Of a DNA stretch of 64,000 nt, positions 35,265 to 44,697 are shown piece after piece; position 1 is the stretch's first letter; each line of letters starts with the position of its first letter. The stretch lies in NCBI GenBank assembly GCA_007896885.1, contig VOIU01000006.1, forward strand, positions 1-64,000, written 5' to 3'. Under the pieces are notes generated by a model. That model made no database searches. It was not told the origin of the DNA and was given only the letters and a program-made list of their open reading frames with translations. A program made the position numbers and the translations under genes. Source of the stretch: Bacteroidaceae bacterium HV4-6-C5C (GTDB lineage: Bacteria; Bacteroidota; Bacteroidia; Bacteroidales; Bacteroidaceae).

Positions 35265-35448
35265 TAAATGATGTAAAAACTATATTTAATATTGAGTTCA
35301 ACTGATAAATGCGACATTATGAGGTTGTCAAATAGAAAATAAAAGAGAAAAGTGAATGAAATGAATCTTACAAACTGTTTATCTGTTATTTGGTCAATTA
35401 ATTACAAAGTTTGAACTTATAGTTCTATCCCTCTTTTTTTTATATTTA

Positions 35449-35456
35449 TATTTTTG
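35449..35456 (+). promoter_or_regulatory. Promoter -7 box of the GH2 gene
   Basis: TATTTTTG fits TAnnTTTG and lies 32 bases before the ATG at 35489. No TTTG at the -33 position. Confidence 0.45.
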
Positions 35457-35488
35457 TCCTTATTCTATAATTTAAATATTTAACTGTC

Positions 35489-37303
35489 ATGAGAAAACTT
35501 TTTCTTATATCATTTTTCTTTGCATTTTTTGTTTCAAATGGTTTTGCCCAATGGCAGCCTGCCGGAGATCGAATAAAAACACAATGGAGCGCGGATGTCA
35601 AGCCTGATAATGTGTTACCTGAATATCCACGTCCTATTATGGAACGGTCTGACTGGAAGAATTTAAACGGTTTATGGGACTATGCTATTATTGAGAAGGG
35701 TAGCGCTGTTCCTGCAAAATTCGAAGGAAAGATTTTGGTCCCTTTTGCCATTGAATCTTCTCTTTCTGGTGTACAGAAGAGAGTTGATGAGATGCATGAG
35801 CTTGTTTATGCCCGCAACTTTGAGGTTCCTTCTAATTGGAAGTCCCAAAAAGTTCTTTTGCATTTTGGTGCAGTCGACTGGAAAGCCGATGTATGGGTCA
35901 ATGGCGTAAAAGTAGGAACTCATACAGGAGGATATACTCCCTTTTCATTTGATATAACGGCGGCTTTAAATAAAGGACAAAATAAGCTTGTTGTTAAAGT
36001 CTGGGATCCGGCGGATAAAGGTTATCAGCCTAGAGGCAAACAAGTTAGTAAGCCTGAAGGTATATGGTATACTCCTGTTACAGGCATTTGGCAAACGGTT
36101 TGGTTGGAGCCTGTAGCTGAAAAATATATTCAAAATCTTCGCATTACTCCTGATATTGATAATAATCTTCTGACTGTAAAAGCAGAACTGAATAATACCT
36201 CTTCCTCAGATCTTGTTACAGTTGATGTTTATGATGGAAATCATTTGATAACTACCGGTAAAAGTATAAATGGACAATCTGTTGAGATAGCTATGCCCAA
36301 GGACGTTAAACTTTGGACTCCCAATTCTCCGTTCTTATATTCCTTGAAAGTGACTTTAAGAAGTGGGAATAAGCAAGTCGATCAAGTTGCCAGTTATGCA
36401 GCCATGAGAAAATACTCCACCAAAAGAGATGCGAATGGCATAGTCCGCCTGGAACTTAACAATAAAGCGCTGTTCCAATTTGGTCCACTTGACCAAGGAT
36501 GGTGGCCTGATGGATTATACACTGCTCCGACTGACGAAGCATTACGTTATGATATTCAGAAAACGAAAGATTTTGGATTTAACATGATCCGTAAACATGT
36601 AAAAGTTGAGCCTGCCCGCTGGTATACTTATTGTGATAAATTGGGAGTTATTGTATGGCAAGACATGCCTAGTGGCGATCGTGGACCGGAATGGCAACCT
36701 AGAAATTATTTTAATGGAACAGAAATTAAACGTTCCGAGGCTTCTGAAGCTTGTTATCGCAAAGAATGGAAAGAGATTATGGATTACTTGTATTCTTATC
36801 CATGTATAGGTACTTGGGTACCGTTTAATGAATCTTGGGGACAATTTAAGACGGCTGAGATCGTGGAATGGACGAAACAATATGATCCGACTCGTCTTGT
36901 TAATCCGGCAAGTGGTGGTAACCATTACACTTGTGGAGACATATTAGACCTTCACCATTATCCGCAACCCAACATGTTTTTGTTCGATGCCCAGAGAGCT
37001 ACCGTTTTAGGGGAATTCGGAGGTATTGGCATGCCTTTAAAAGATCATCTTTGGGAACCTAACCGCAATTGGGGTTATGTGCAATTTTCTACTTCAAAAG
37101 AAGCTACCGATGAGTATGTGAAATATGCTGATATACTTTATAAATTAATCAATAAAGGCTTTTCCGCTGCGGTTTATACTCAGACCACTGATGTGGAAGT
37201 TGAAGTGAATGGATTGATGACATACGACCGTAAAGTGATAAAGCTTGATGAAAAGAGAGTGAACGAAGCAAATACACGTGTTTGTAATGCCTTGAATCAA
37301 TAG
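35489..37303 (+). CDS. Glycoside hydrolase family 2 enzyme
   Basis: The 604-residue product has a signal peptide ending NGFAQ near residue 21, an N-terminal jelly-roll sugar-binding domain (about 40-210: DWKNLNGLWDYAI, FGAVDWKADVWVNGVKVGTH), an immunoglobulin-like middle domain (about 212-320) and a TIM barrel. The acid/base is E448 in PFNESWG and the nucleophile is probably E509 in LGEFGGIG. Retaining GH2 enzymes include beta-galactosidases, beta-glucuronidases and others; this one is short and its specificity is open. It has its own promoter box and a strong terminator, so it is probably a single-gene unit within the locus. Confidence 0.92.
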   Translation: MRKLFLISFFFAFFVSNGFAQWQPAGDRIKTQWSADVKPDNVLPEYPRPIMERSDWKNLNGLWDYAIIEKGSAVPAKFEGKILVPFAIESSLSGVQKRVDEMHELVYARNFEVPSNWKSQKVLLHFGAVDWKADVWVNGVKVGTHTGGYTPFSFDITAALNKGQNKLVVKVWDPADKGYQPRGKQVSKPEGIWYTPVTGIWQTVWLEPVAEKYIQNLRITPDIDNNLLTVKAELNNTSSSDLVTVDVYDGNHLITTGKSINGQSVEIAMPKDVKLWTPNSPFLYSLKVTLRSGNKQVDQVASYAAMRKYSTKRDANGIVRLELNNKALFQFGPLDQGWWPDGLYTAPTDEALRYDIQKTKDFGFNMIRKHVKVEPARWYTYCDKLGVIVWQDMPSGDRGPEWQPRNYFNGTEIKRSEASEACYRKEWKEIMDYLYSYPCIGTWVPFNESWGQFKTAEIVEWTKQYDPTRLVNPASGGNHYTCGDILDLHHYPQPNMFLFDAQRATVLGEFGGIGMPLKDHLWEPNRNWGYVQFSTSKEATDEYVKYADILYKLINKGFSAAVYTQTTDVEVEVNGLMTYDRKVIKLDEKRVNEANTRVCNALNQ

Positions 37304-37328
37304 CGTTATCCTTTGAAATATTTCTAAA

Positions 37329-37377
37329 AGATTGCATCAGAATACATATTTATTGTTCTGGTGCAATCTTTTTTTTA
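37329..37377 (+). terminator. Strong intrinsic terminator after the GH2 gene
   Basis: A 14-bp stem (37329-37342 with 37356-37369, one wobble) with a 13-base loop is followed by eight or more T residues. Confidence 0.92.
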
Positions 37378-37420
37378 TTTATAAGATTTGAATGCTTACT
37401 TTTATGCCTTAAAACCTTAG

Positions 37421-40400
37421 ATGATTAATATCATGACACGAATTTCATTTAAAATCTTATTTGTTCTATGCATTCTGGTTATGCCGATAAAGGCACAGGA
37501 TGTTCTTCATTACTACTTTAGGACCTTGGATATTCGGAACGGTTTATCTCAAAATACAGTGAATACAATTCTACAAGATAGAAAAGGATTTATGTGGTTT
37601 GGGACGAAAGATGGTTTAAATCGCTTTGATGGTTTATCTTTCCGTGTATTTAAGCGAGAGGATACAAAATTGGGCAATAACATAATTACTGCACTCTTTG
37701 AAGATAAAGATGGTAATATATGGGTTGGTACCGATGCTGGTGTTTATATTTTCAATCAGGTTTCAGAACAGTTTACGGCTTTTGATAAAATTAGTAATAC
37801 GGGGTGCTCTATTAAGCGTGCTGTTACATTGATTGCTCCCGATGAAAAGGGAAATATCTGGATCTCTTCAGACTATGATGGTCTTTTCTGTTATGATACT
37901 AAAAGTGCAAAACTATTCAGTTATTTGCACAGAACGGGGACAGCAAATGTAACTCGTTTTTGGTTTGAAAATAATATTTCCTGGGTGGCATTATATGCTG
38001 ATAATTTATATTATACCAATAAAACGTTCAATTCAACTTTGCATCCGTTTGTTGATTCTGACGGTAGAGAAGTCTTTAAAGGTGATATTATTAACACTCA
38101 AGTGAAGGGCCCTCATAATTGCATTTATGTTGGTTCATCCGGTGGATTGACGGAAGTGAATCTGACGACCCGTAAGACCCGGAGAATACTCAACGCCTAT
38201 GTGCGTACTTTACAATTTAAATCTGATGGAGAACTATGGGCTGGAACAGAATCGGGACTTTATGTTTACGATTTGATAAAAGACAGAATCACCCACTTAT
38301 CTGCTCCATATCAAGACAATGCTTATTCCTTGTCGGATAATGCTATTTATTCTTTATGTCGAGATAAAGAAGATGGTATGTGGATTGGTTCCTATTTTGG
38401 TGGAATTAATTATTATCCAAAACAGTGGACTTATTTTGAAAAATTTTATCCCAGAGATGATATTGAAAACTTAGGGCGTAGAGTGCGCGAATTTTGTGAG
38501 AGTAATGATGGTACCGTTTGGATCGGTACGGAAGATAAAGGATTGTTTCATTTTGATCCTTTTTCTGGAAAGATAGAGCCTTTTGAGCATCCCAGTATTT
38601 ATAAAAATATCCATGGCCTTTGTCTTGATGGAGATAATTTGTGGGTAGGGACTTTCTCGGGAGGGTTGAATCGTATCAATCTGAAAACAAAGCAGGTAAA
38701 GCATTATGAAAAAGGAGAAGCGGCTAATACAATAAATGCAAATGATGCTTTTTCGATTTGCAAAACAACTACAGGTGATTTGTTTATAGGCACCACTTCC
38801 GGACTTTTACGTTATAATCGCTCTACAGATGATTTCACTCGTATTCCACGATTGAATAGTATATTTGTTTATAAGATACTGGAAGACTTTAACGGAAATA
38901 TATGGTTAGCTACCTATTCAAATGGTGTTTTCCGGTATGATGTAAAAACTAAGCAATGGAAGAATTTTACTTTGCAAAAGGATGATCCTGAGTCTCTCCC
39001 CTATAATAAAGTAATCAGTATTTTTGAAGATAGTCATAAACGCTTGTGGTTTATGACACAGGGCGCAGGATTCTGCCGCTTTGATCCTAAGAATCAAAAG
39101 TTCATACGTTATGATATGTCGAAGGGTTTTCCAAGTAATATCATTTATAAGATGGTGGAGGACAATCGAGGTAAGCTGTGGCTCACGACAAGTAATGGCT
39201 TGGTAAGTTTTACTCCCGAGACCGGAGAAAAACATATATATACTACGGCAAATGGTTTATTGAGCAATCAGTTTAATTATCAATCCGGTTATCGTGATAA
39301 AAAAGGGCATCTTTATTTTGGGAGTATTAATGGTTTTATAGTCTTTAATCCGGAAAACTTTGCTGAGAATACTTTTGTTCCGCCGGTTGTAATAACAGAT
39401 TTCTATCTTTTCAATAAAAGGCTTCCTATAGGCTCAAAACAGTCCCCTTTGCAAAAAAGTATCACCTATTCTGATGAAATAGAACTTGCATCCGATCAAA
39501 ATTCCTTTTCATTTCATGTGGCAGCCCTTAGCTATCAAGCACCTGAAATGAATAAATTAGTATATAAATTAGAAGGTTTTGATAAAGAATGGTATAGTGT
39601 GGATAAGAGTGCATTAATAAGCTACTCCAACCTACCGTATGGAACTTATAAATTTCATCTAAAAGGTTCAAATAGTGACGGAAAATGGAATACCTCCGAG
39701 CGAATCTTAAAGATACATATACGCCCACCGTTTTATTTATCACCATTTGCCTATGCAGTCTATGCACTCATCATTATTTTCTCTATTGTTAGCCTGATTT
39801 CTTATTTTCGGCGGAAGGCTATACGAAGGCATAAACAGGCAATGGAGACATTTGAACGTGAAAAAGAAAGAGAGTTATATACAGCCAAAATTGATTTCTT
39901 TACGAATGTAGCCCACGAAATACGCACTCCTCTCACGTTAATAAAGAGCCCGCTTGAGAATGTGCTGTCTTCTGGATATGTGAACAAAGATATAAAAGAT
40001 GATTTGGAAATAATGGATTTGAATACGAATCGCCTTCTCGATCTAGTCAACCAGTTATTGGATTTTAGAAAAACAGAGACGGAGGGTTTCCAGCTCAATT
40101 TCGTCGAATGTAATGTCTCAGAGATATTGCGTAAAACATACGTGCGTTTTACTCCATTGATGAAGCAGAGAGGCTTAGATATCACTTTAAACTGCCCTGA
40201 TGATATAAAGGCATCAGTAGACAAAGAGGGTTTCACAAAGATTATCAGCAATTTGTTGACTAATGCGGTGAAGTATGCAGAGACTTACGTTAAGGTTGAT
40301 TTTACTCAGGACGATCACTTACTAAAATTTTCAATATGTAATGATGGTGAGATTATTCCGCTTGATATGCGTGAAGAAGTCTTTAAGCCTTTTGTCCAAT

Positions 40401-41404
40401 ATAAGCGCGGAGCTGAACGCTCTGTTTCCGGGACTGGCATTGGATTGGCCTTGGCACGTTCGCTTGCAGAACTTCATGAGGGAACTCTGTCAATGGATTC
40501 ATCAATGCAATATAATGGCTTTATTCTGACGTTACCGACTAAACATGAACACACTATTGATATTTTAGAAAATGATAATAAGTTTGTCAGGCTGGAATCC
40601 AACAATAATTTTGAAAAAACGACTATGGAAGGGCATTATGAATCTATCGGTCAGTCCCGGTACACCCTTTTAATTGTTGAAGATAATCCGGAAATGCTTT
40701 CTTTTGTGGCAAAACAACTCGCACTTGATTATACCTTGTTTACTGCCTCTAATGGGATAGAGGCATTACAAGTGTTGAAAGAACAAACTATAAATTTAGT
40801 TATTTCTGATATTGTCATGCCTGAAATGGATGGGTTACAACTTTGTGACTATCTGAAGTCTGAATTAGACTATAGTCATATTCCAATCATATTATTAACA
40901 GCGAAAACAACTCTTCAATCGAAAATAGAAGGACTTAGATCCGGAGCTGATGCATATATTGAAAAGCCTTTTTCGGTAGAATATTTGAAAGTTTGTGTGT
41001 CCAATCTACTCAATAATAGGGAAAAGCTTCGTATGTCTTTTGTGCATTCTCCTTTTGTGCAAACTAACACTATAGCAATGACAAAAGCTGATGAAAGCTT
41101 TTTAAGAAATTTGAAAGAAATAATAGTTGAGAATATGCAGAACCCTGATTTCTCTTTAGATGATATGGCTGATTTGTTAAATATGAGCCGTTCCAGTCTT
41201 AATCGCAAAATAAAAGGAATATTGGATATGACGCCCAATGATTATATTCGGTTGGAGCGCCTTAAAAAATCGGCTCAATTGTTGAAAGAAGGGGAGTGTA
41301 AGATTAATGAAATTTGCTATATGGTGGGTTTTAACACGCCTTCTTACTTTACGAAATGCTTTTTAAAACAATTTGGTGTTTTGCCGAAAGATTTTAGAGG
41401 CTGA
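37421..41404 (+). CDS. Hybrid two-component system regulator (one-protein sensor and AraC activator)
   Basis: The 1327-residue product (start 37421, or the ATG at 37433) has a signal anchor ending MPIKAQ near residue 25, a long periplasmic sensor of two-component propeller repeats (ILQDRKGFMWFGTKDGLNRF and many alike, about 30-690), a Y_Y_Y domain (about 695-765), a membrane helix near 772-793, a histidine kinase with phospho-His 832 in HEIRTPL, an ATPase domain (NLLTNAVKYAE, GTGIGLALARSL), a receiver with Asp 1130 in SDIVMPEMDG, and an AraC helix-turn-helix domain at about 1225-1327. Such proteins bind a glycan fragment and switch on the PUL. It is the only regulator seen in this locus. Confidence 0.96.
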   Translation: MINIMTRISFKILFVLCILVMPIKAQDVLHYYFRTLDIRNGLSQNTVNTILQDRKGFMWFGTKDGLNRFDGLSFRVFKREDTKLGNNIITALFEDKDGNIWVGTDAGVYIFNQVSEQFTAFDKISNTGCSIKRAVTLIAPDEKGNIWISSDYDGLFCYDTKSAKLFSYLHRTGTANVTRFWFENNISWVALYADNLYYTNKTFNSTLHPFVDSDGREVFKGDIINTQVKGPHNCIYVGSSGGLTEVNLTTRKTRRILNAYVRTLQFKSDGELWAGTESGLYVYDLIKDRITHLSAPYQDNAYSLSDNAIYSLCRDKEDGMWIGSYFGGINYYPKQWTYFEKFYPRDDIENLGRRVREFCESNDGTVWIGTEDKGLFHFDPFSGKIEPFEHPSIYKNIHGLCLDGDNLWVGTFSGGLNRINLKTKQVKHYEKGEAANTINANDAFSICKTTTGDLFIGTTSGLLRYNRSTDDFTRIPRLNSIFVYKILEDFNGNIWLATYSNGVFRYDVKTKQWKNFTLQKDDPESLPYNKVISIFEDSHKRLWFMTQGAGFCRFDPKNQKFIRYDMSKGFPSNIIYKMVEDNRGKLWLTTSNGLVSFTPETGEKHIYTTANGLLSNQFNYQSGYRDKKGHLYFGSINGFIVFNPENFAENTFVPPVVITDFYLFNKRLPIGSKQSPLQKSITYSDEIELASDQNSFSFHVAALSYQAPEMNKLVYKLEGFDKEWYSVDKSALISYSNLPYGTYKFHLKGSNSDGKWNTSERILKIHIRPPFYLSPFAYAVYALIIIFSIVSLISYFRRKAIRRHKQAMETFEREKERELYTAKIDFFTNVAHEIRTPLTLIKSPLENVLSSGYVNKDIKDDLEIMDLNTNRLLDLVNQLLDFRKTETEGFQLNFVECNVSEILRKTYVRFTPLMKQRGLDITLNCPDDIKASVDKEGFTKIISNLLTNAVKYAETYVKVDFTQDDHLLKFSICNDGEIIPLDMREEVFKPFVQYKRGAERSVSGTGIGLALARSLAELHEGTLSMDSSMQYNGFILTLPTKHEHTIDILENDNKFVRLESNNNFEKTTMEGHYESIGQSRYTLLIVEDNPEMLSFVAKQLALDYTLFTASNGIEALQVLKEQTINLVISDIVMPEMDGLQLCDYLKSELDYSHIPIILLTAKTTLQSKIEGLRSGADAYIEKPFSVEYLKVCVSNLLNNREKLRMSFVHSPFVQTNTIAMTKADESFLRNLKEIIVENMQNPDFSLDDMADLLNMSRSSLNRKIKGILDMTPNDYIRLERLKKSAQLLKEGECKINEICYMVGFNTPSYFTKCFLKQFGVLPKDFRG

Positions 41405-41435
41405 TTTTTACATTATTGATTTAATAAATATATTT

Positions 41436-42662
41436 ATGAATACATTTGCCCCATTTGCACGTCCATTATATGTTATGCTGAAGCCAATAGGCGCTCATTG
41501 CAATTTGGCATGTGATTATTGTTACTATCTTGAGAAAGCGAAATTGTACGATAATATACCTAAGCACGTGATGAGTGAAGAAATGCTTGAATCTTTTACG
41601 CGTGAGTATATCCAATCACAAACAATGCCGCAGGTCTTATTTACGTGGCACGGAGGGGAAACACTGATGCGACCGCTTTCGTTTTATAAAAAAGCGATGG
41701 AATATCAAAAGAAATATGCTCAGGGGCGTACTATTGATAATGCTATTCAGACAAATGGGACTTTATTGAATGACGAGTGGTGCCAATTTTTTAAGGAAAA
41801 TAATTGGTTGGTTGGAGTCTCGATTGATGGACCGCAGGAATTTCATGATGAATATCGCAAGAATAAGCAGGGGATGCCTTCATTTGTCAAAGTTATGAAA
41901 GGTATTGATTTGCTTAACAAGCATGGAGTACAGTGGAATGCAATGGCTGTGGTAAATGATTATAACGCAGACTACCCATTAGAGTTTTATCGTTTTTTCA
42001 AGCAAATAGATTGTCATTATATTCAATTTACTCCTATTGTGGAGCGTGTGAAGGGACATTTGGATGGGCGCCATCTGGCAAATTTGGAAGATGGAACAGA
42101 TTGTCAACTTGCAGAATTCTCTGTAACTCCTAAGCAGTGGGGAAATTTTATTTGTACAATTTTTGATGAATGGGTGCGTAATGATGTTGGCGACTATTAT
42201 ATTCAGCTGTTCGATTCGACATTGGCTAATTGGATGGGAGTAGAGCCTGGAGTTTGCACCTTGGGAAAATCATGCGGGCATGCTGCTGCTATGGAATTTA
42301 ATGGAGATGTCTATTCTTGTGACCATTTTGTTTTTCCGGAATACAAACTTGGAAATATAAGAACAAGCTCTTTAGTTGAAATGCTATATGGAGAAAAGCA
42401 GTCTGAATTTGGAAAAATAAAACAAAAAATGCTTCCAACTCAATGTAAAGAGTGCGACTTCTTATTTGCCTGCAATGGAGAATGCCCTAAAAACCGATTT
42501 ATACAATCAGCATCCGGAGAGAATGGACTGAATTATCTTTGCCAAGGGTATTATGGCTTTTTTAAACATGTTGCCCCGTATATGGATTATATGAAGAAAG
42601 AATTGATGGCTCAACGCCCACCAGCCAATGTCATGGAAGCAATACGCAAGGGGCTAATATAA
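41436..42662 (+). CDS. Anaerobic sulfatase-maturating radical SAM enzyme
   Basis: The ATG at 41436 gives 408 residues; the longer frame starts inside the regulator gene. The radical SAM cluster is C22, C26, C29 in CNLACDYC. A C-terminal SPASM-type cysteine set follows (CTLGKSCGH, DVYSCDHF, CKECDFLFACNGECPKNRF). The enzyme converts the active-site Ser or Cys of sulfatases to formylglycine in the cytoplasm, before export. All three sulfatases downstream carry the serine form it would act on. It lies 31 bases after the regulator gene and is probably co-transcribed with it. Confidence 0.95.
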   Translation: MNTFAPFARPLYVMLKPIGAHCNLACDYCYYLEKAKLYDNIPKHVMSEEMLESFTREYIQSQTMPQVLFTWHGGETLMRPLSFYKKAMEYQKKYAQGRTIDNAIQTNGTLLNDEWCQFFKENNWLVGVSIDGPQEFHDEYRKNKQGMPSFVKVMKGIDLLNKHGVQWNAMAVVNDYNADYPLEFYRFFKQIDCHYIQFTPIVERVKGHLDGRHLANLEDGTDCQLAEFSVTPKQWGNFICTIFDEWVRNDVGDYYIQLFDSTLANWMGVEPGVCTLGKSCGHAAAMEFNGDVYSCDHFVFPEYKLGNIRTSSLVEMLYGEKQSEFGKIKQKMLPTQCKECDFLFACNGECPKNRFIQSASGENGLNYLCQGYYGFFKHVAPYMDYMKKELMAQRPPANVMEAIRKGLI

Positions 42663-42936
42663 TCAAGTATTATTATGCGCTTTTACATCTATTGTTATTT
42701 CATTTAGAATAAGGTTGTTATCAATTCTTTATAGATAACACTAGATGGTTGTGCTTTTATATGCTTCTATTTAAGACTTTTATTCGTACTATTGTCTAAA
42801 ATGGTAATTATTGCTATTAATTGAGTATATATTTTTATTCTTTTGGATATTATTATTATTACTTTGAATTCCTTGAAAAATCAATAGAAAGAACTATAGA
42901 AAAAGTAAGTATAATACATTCTAGAATAAAAGTACT

Positions 42937-44625
42937 ATGAATTTAAAGTTATTATTTTTGCCCGCTTCTTTGTTAGCGACATTAAATGTTCATGCTGGAA
43001 CTAAACTAAAGCAAAAAACCTCTGATAAACGACCAAACATTTTGGTTATTTTGGCGGATGACTTGGGGTATTCTGATTTAGGTTGCTATGGTGGAGAGAT
43101 TCATACTCCTAATTTGGATAAATTGGCTAAAGAGGGAGTTCGTTTCAGCCATTTCTATAATACAAGTAGAAGTTGCCCAACGAGAGCTTCTTTGTTGACC
43201 GGTCTTTATCAACATCAAGCTGGCATTGGCCGTATGACTTTCGACGATCATTTGCCAGGATACCGTGGAACGCTTTCAAGAGATGCTGTTACTATAGCAG
43301 AAGTGTTAAAGCAGGCAGGGTATGGGACTTGTATGCTAGGAAAGTGGCATGTTGCAGAAACTCCTTTGCGAGACGATCAGAGGGCTTGGCTAAATCATCA
43401 AGTGTACCACGAAACCTTTTCGGATTTGTCTAATTATCCAGTCAATCGTGGCTTTGATACACATTATGGGGTGATTTATGGAGTTGTAGACTATTTTGAT
43501 CCCTTCAGTCTTGTAGAGGGTGAAGTACCCGTCAAAAATGTTCCTAAGGATTATTACATAACTCAAGCACTATCAGACCGCGCTGTTGAAGAAGTTGATA
43601 AATACTCCAAGCAAGATAAACCTTTTTTTATGTACTTAGCCTATACTTGTCCCCATTGGCCTCTCCAAGCTCTTCCGGAAGATATCGCTAAATATAAAGA
43701 TACTTACAAGGGCGGATGGGAAGCAATACGAAATGCTCGATATGAGCGGCAGAAGAAGATGGGGCTTTTCTCAGGTGCAACTGATTTTCTCTCTGAGCGT
43801 CAGTTTAAAGACAAATGGGAAGAAAATACGCATGCAGAATGGGATGCCAGAGCCATGGCCGTACACGCAGCAATGGTCGATAGAATGGATCAGGGTATTG
43901 GAGAAGTGATAAACGCATTATCTCGCAACGGTCAACTTGATAATACTTTAATCTTATTTCTTTCGGATAATGGCTGTAGCAGTGAAGTCTGCCAAAATTA
44001 TTCTCCCGGCGAGAACGATCGTCCGGATATGACTCGAGATGGTCGGGCTGTTGTTTATCCACATAATAAAGAAGTGCTTCCAGGTCCTGAAACCACGTAT
44101 GCTTCTCTTGGCCCGGAGTGGGCGAATGTTGCAAACACTCCATTCCGCTATTGGAAGGCAAAATCATATGAGGGTGGTATATGTACCCCTATGATTGCGC
44201 ATTGGCCAAAAGGTATAAAGAACAATATTGGTGGAGTGACACCTGAAATTGGGCATGTAATGGATATAATGGCAACCTGCGTTGATATATCCGGAGCAAC
44301 TTACCCTGATAAGTACAAGGGGCATTCAATAGTGCCTATGGAAGGTCTCAGTTTATCTCCTGTCTTTAAAACCGGACATCGTATTGGACATGCTTATCTT
44401 GGTTTCGAGCATTTCAACGAACGGGCATTCCTGGGTAATGATGGTTGGAAAATAGTATGTCCTGGCGGTAATAAAGCAAAATGGGAACTTTATAATTTAA
44501 ATACGGATCGTAGTGAGAAACATAATGTAGCGGACTTGTATCCAGCTAAAGTTTCAGAATTAGTAAATGCTTATGAAAAATGGGCAAAGCGTTGTATGGT
44601 CGAACCTTATCCGGGACAAAAGTAG
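42937..44625 (+). CDS. Sulfatase 1 (serine type)
   Basis: The 562-residue product has a signal peptide ending NVHA near residue 20, metal-binding ILADDLGYSDLGCYGG near residue 37 and the formylglycine motif S79-C-P-T-R followed by ASLLTG. GYGTCMLGKWH, FLSDNG and a C-terminal region complete the S1 family. It removes sulfate esters from a glycan in the periplasm. It starts a run of five genes with small gaps (two more sulfatases, two GH43). The 274 bases before it hold a 7-base inverted repeat (42716-42722 with 42734-42740) but no clear consensus promoter. Confidence 0.95.
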   Translation: MNLKLLFLPASLLATLNVHAGTKLKQKTSDKRPNILVILADDLGYSDLGCYGGEIHTPNLDKLAKEGVRFSHFYNTSRSCPTRASLLTGLYQHQAGIGRMTFDDHLPGYRGTLSRDAVTIAEVLKQAGYGTCMLGKWHVAETPLRDDQRAWLNHQVYHETFSDLSNYPVNRGFDTHYGVIYGVVDYFDPFSLVEGEVPVKNVPKDYYITQALSDRAVEEVDKYSKQDKPFFMYLAYTCPHWPLQALPEDIAKYKDTYKGGWEAIRNARYERQKKMGLFSGATDFLSERQFKDKWEENTHAEWDARAMAVHAAMVDRMDQGIGEVINALSRNGQLDNTLILFLSDNGCSSEVCQNYSPGENDRPDMTRDGRAVVYPHNKEVLPGPETTYASLGPEWANVANTPFRYWKAKSYEGGICTPMIAHWPKGIKNNIGGVTPEIGHVMDIMATCVDISGATYPDKYKGHSIVPMEGLSLSPVFKTGHRIGHAYLGFEHFNERAFLGNDGWKIVCPGGNKAKWELYNLNTDRSEKHNVADLYPAKVSELVNAYEKWAKRCMVEPYPGQK

Positions 44626-44697
44626 TTTATGGAGAACAGGCAAGGATGAAGTATTCTTCTATATTTTTATGTAGATGTTAATTTAAATCTGATAATT

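Larger units (their letters stand above)
34880..35488. other. 609-base structured spacer between susD and the GH2 gene
   Basis: No gene is seen. In order it holds the susD terminator, a small GTCG-GAAA-CGAC hairpin near 35028, a pair of CTATATAG palindromes, a dense set of TATGAGGGTA repeats with two hairpins, and a -7 promoter box before the GH2 gene. The main elements have their own entries. Confidence 0.7.
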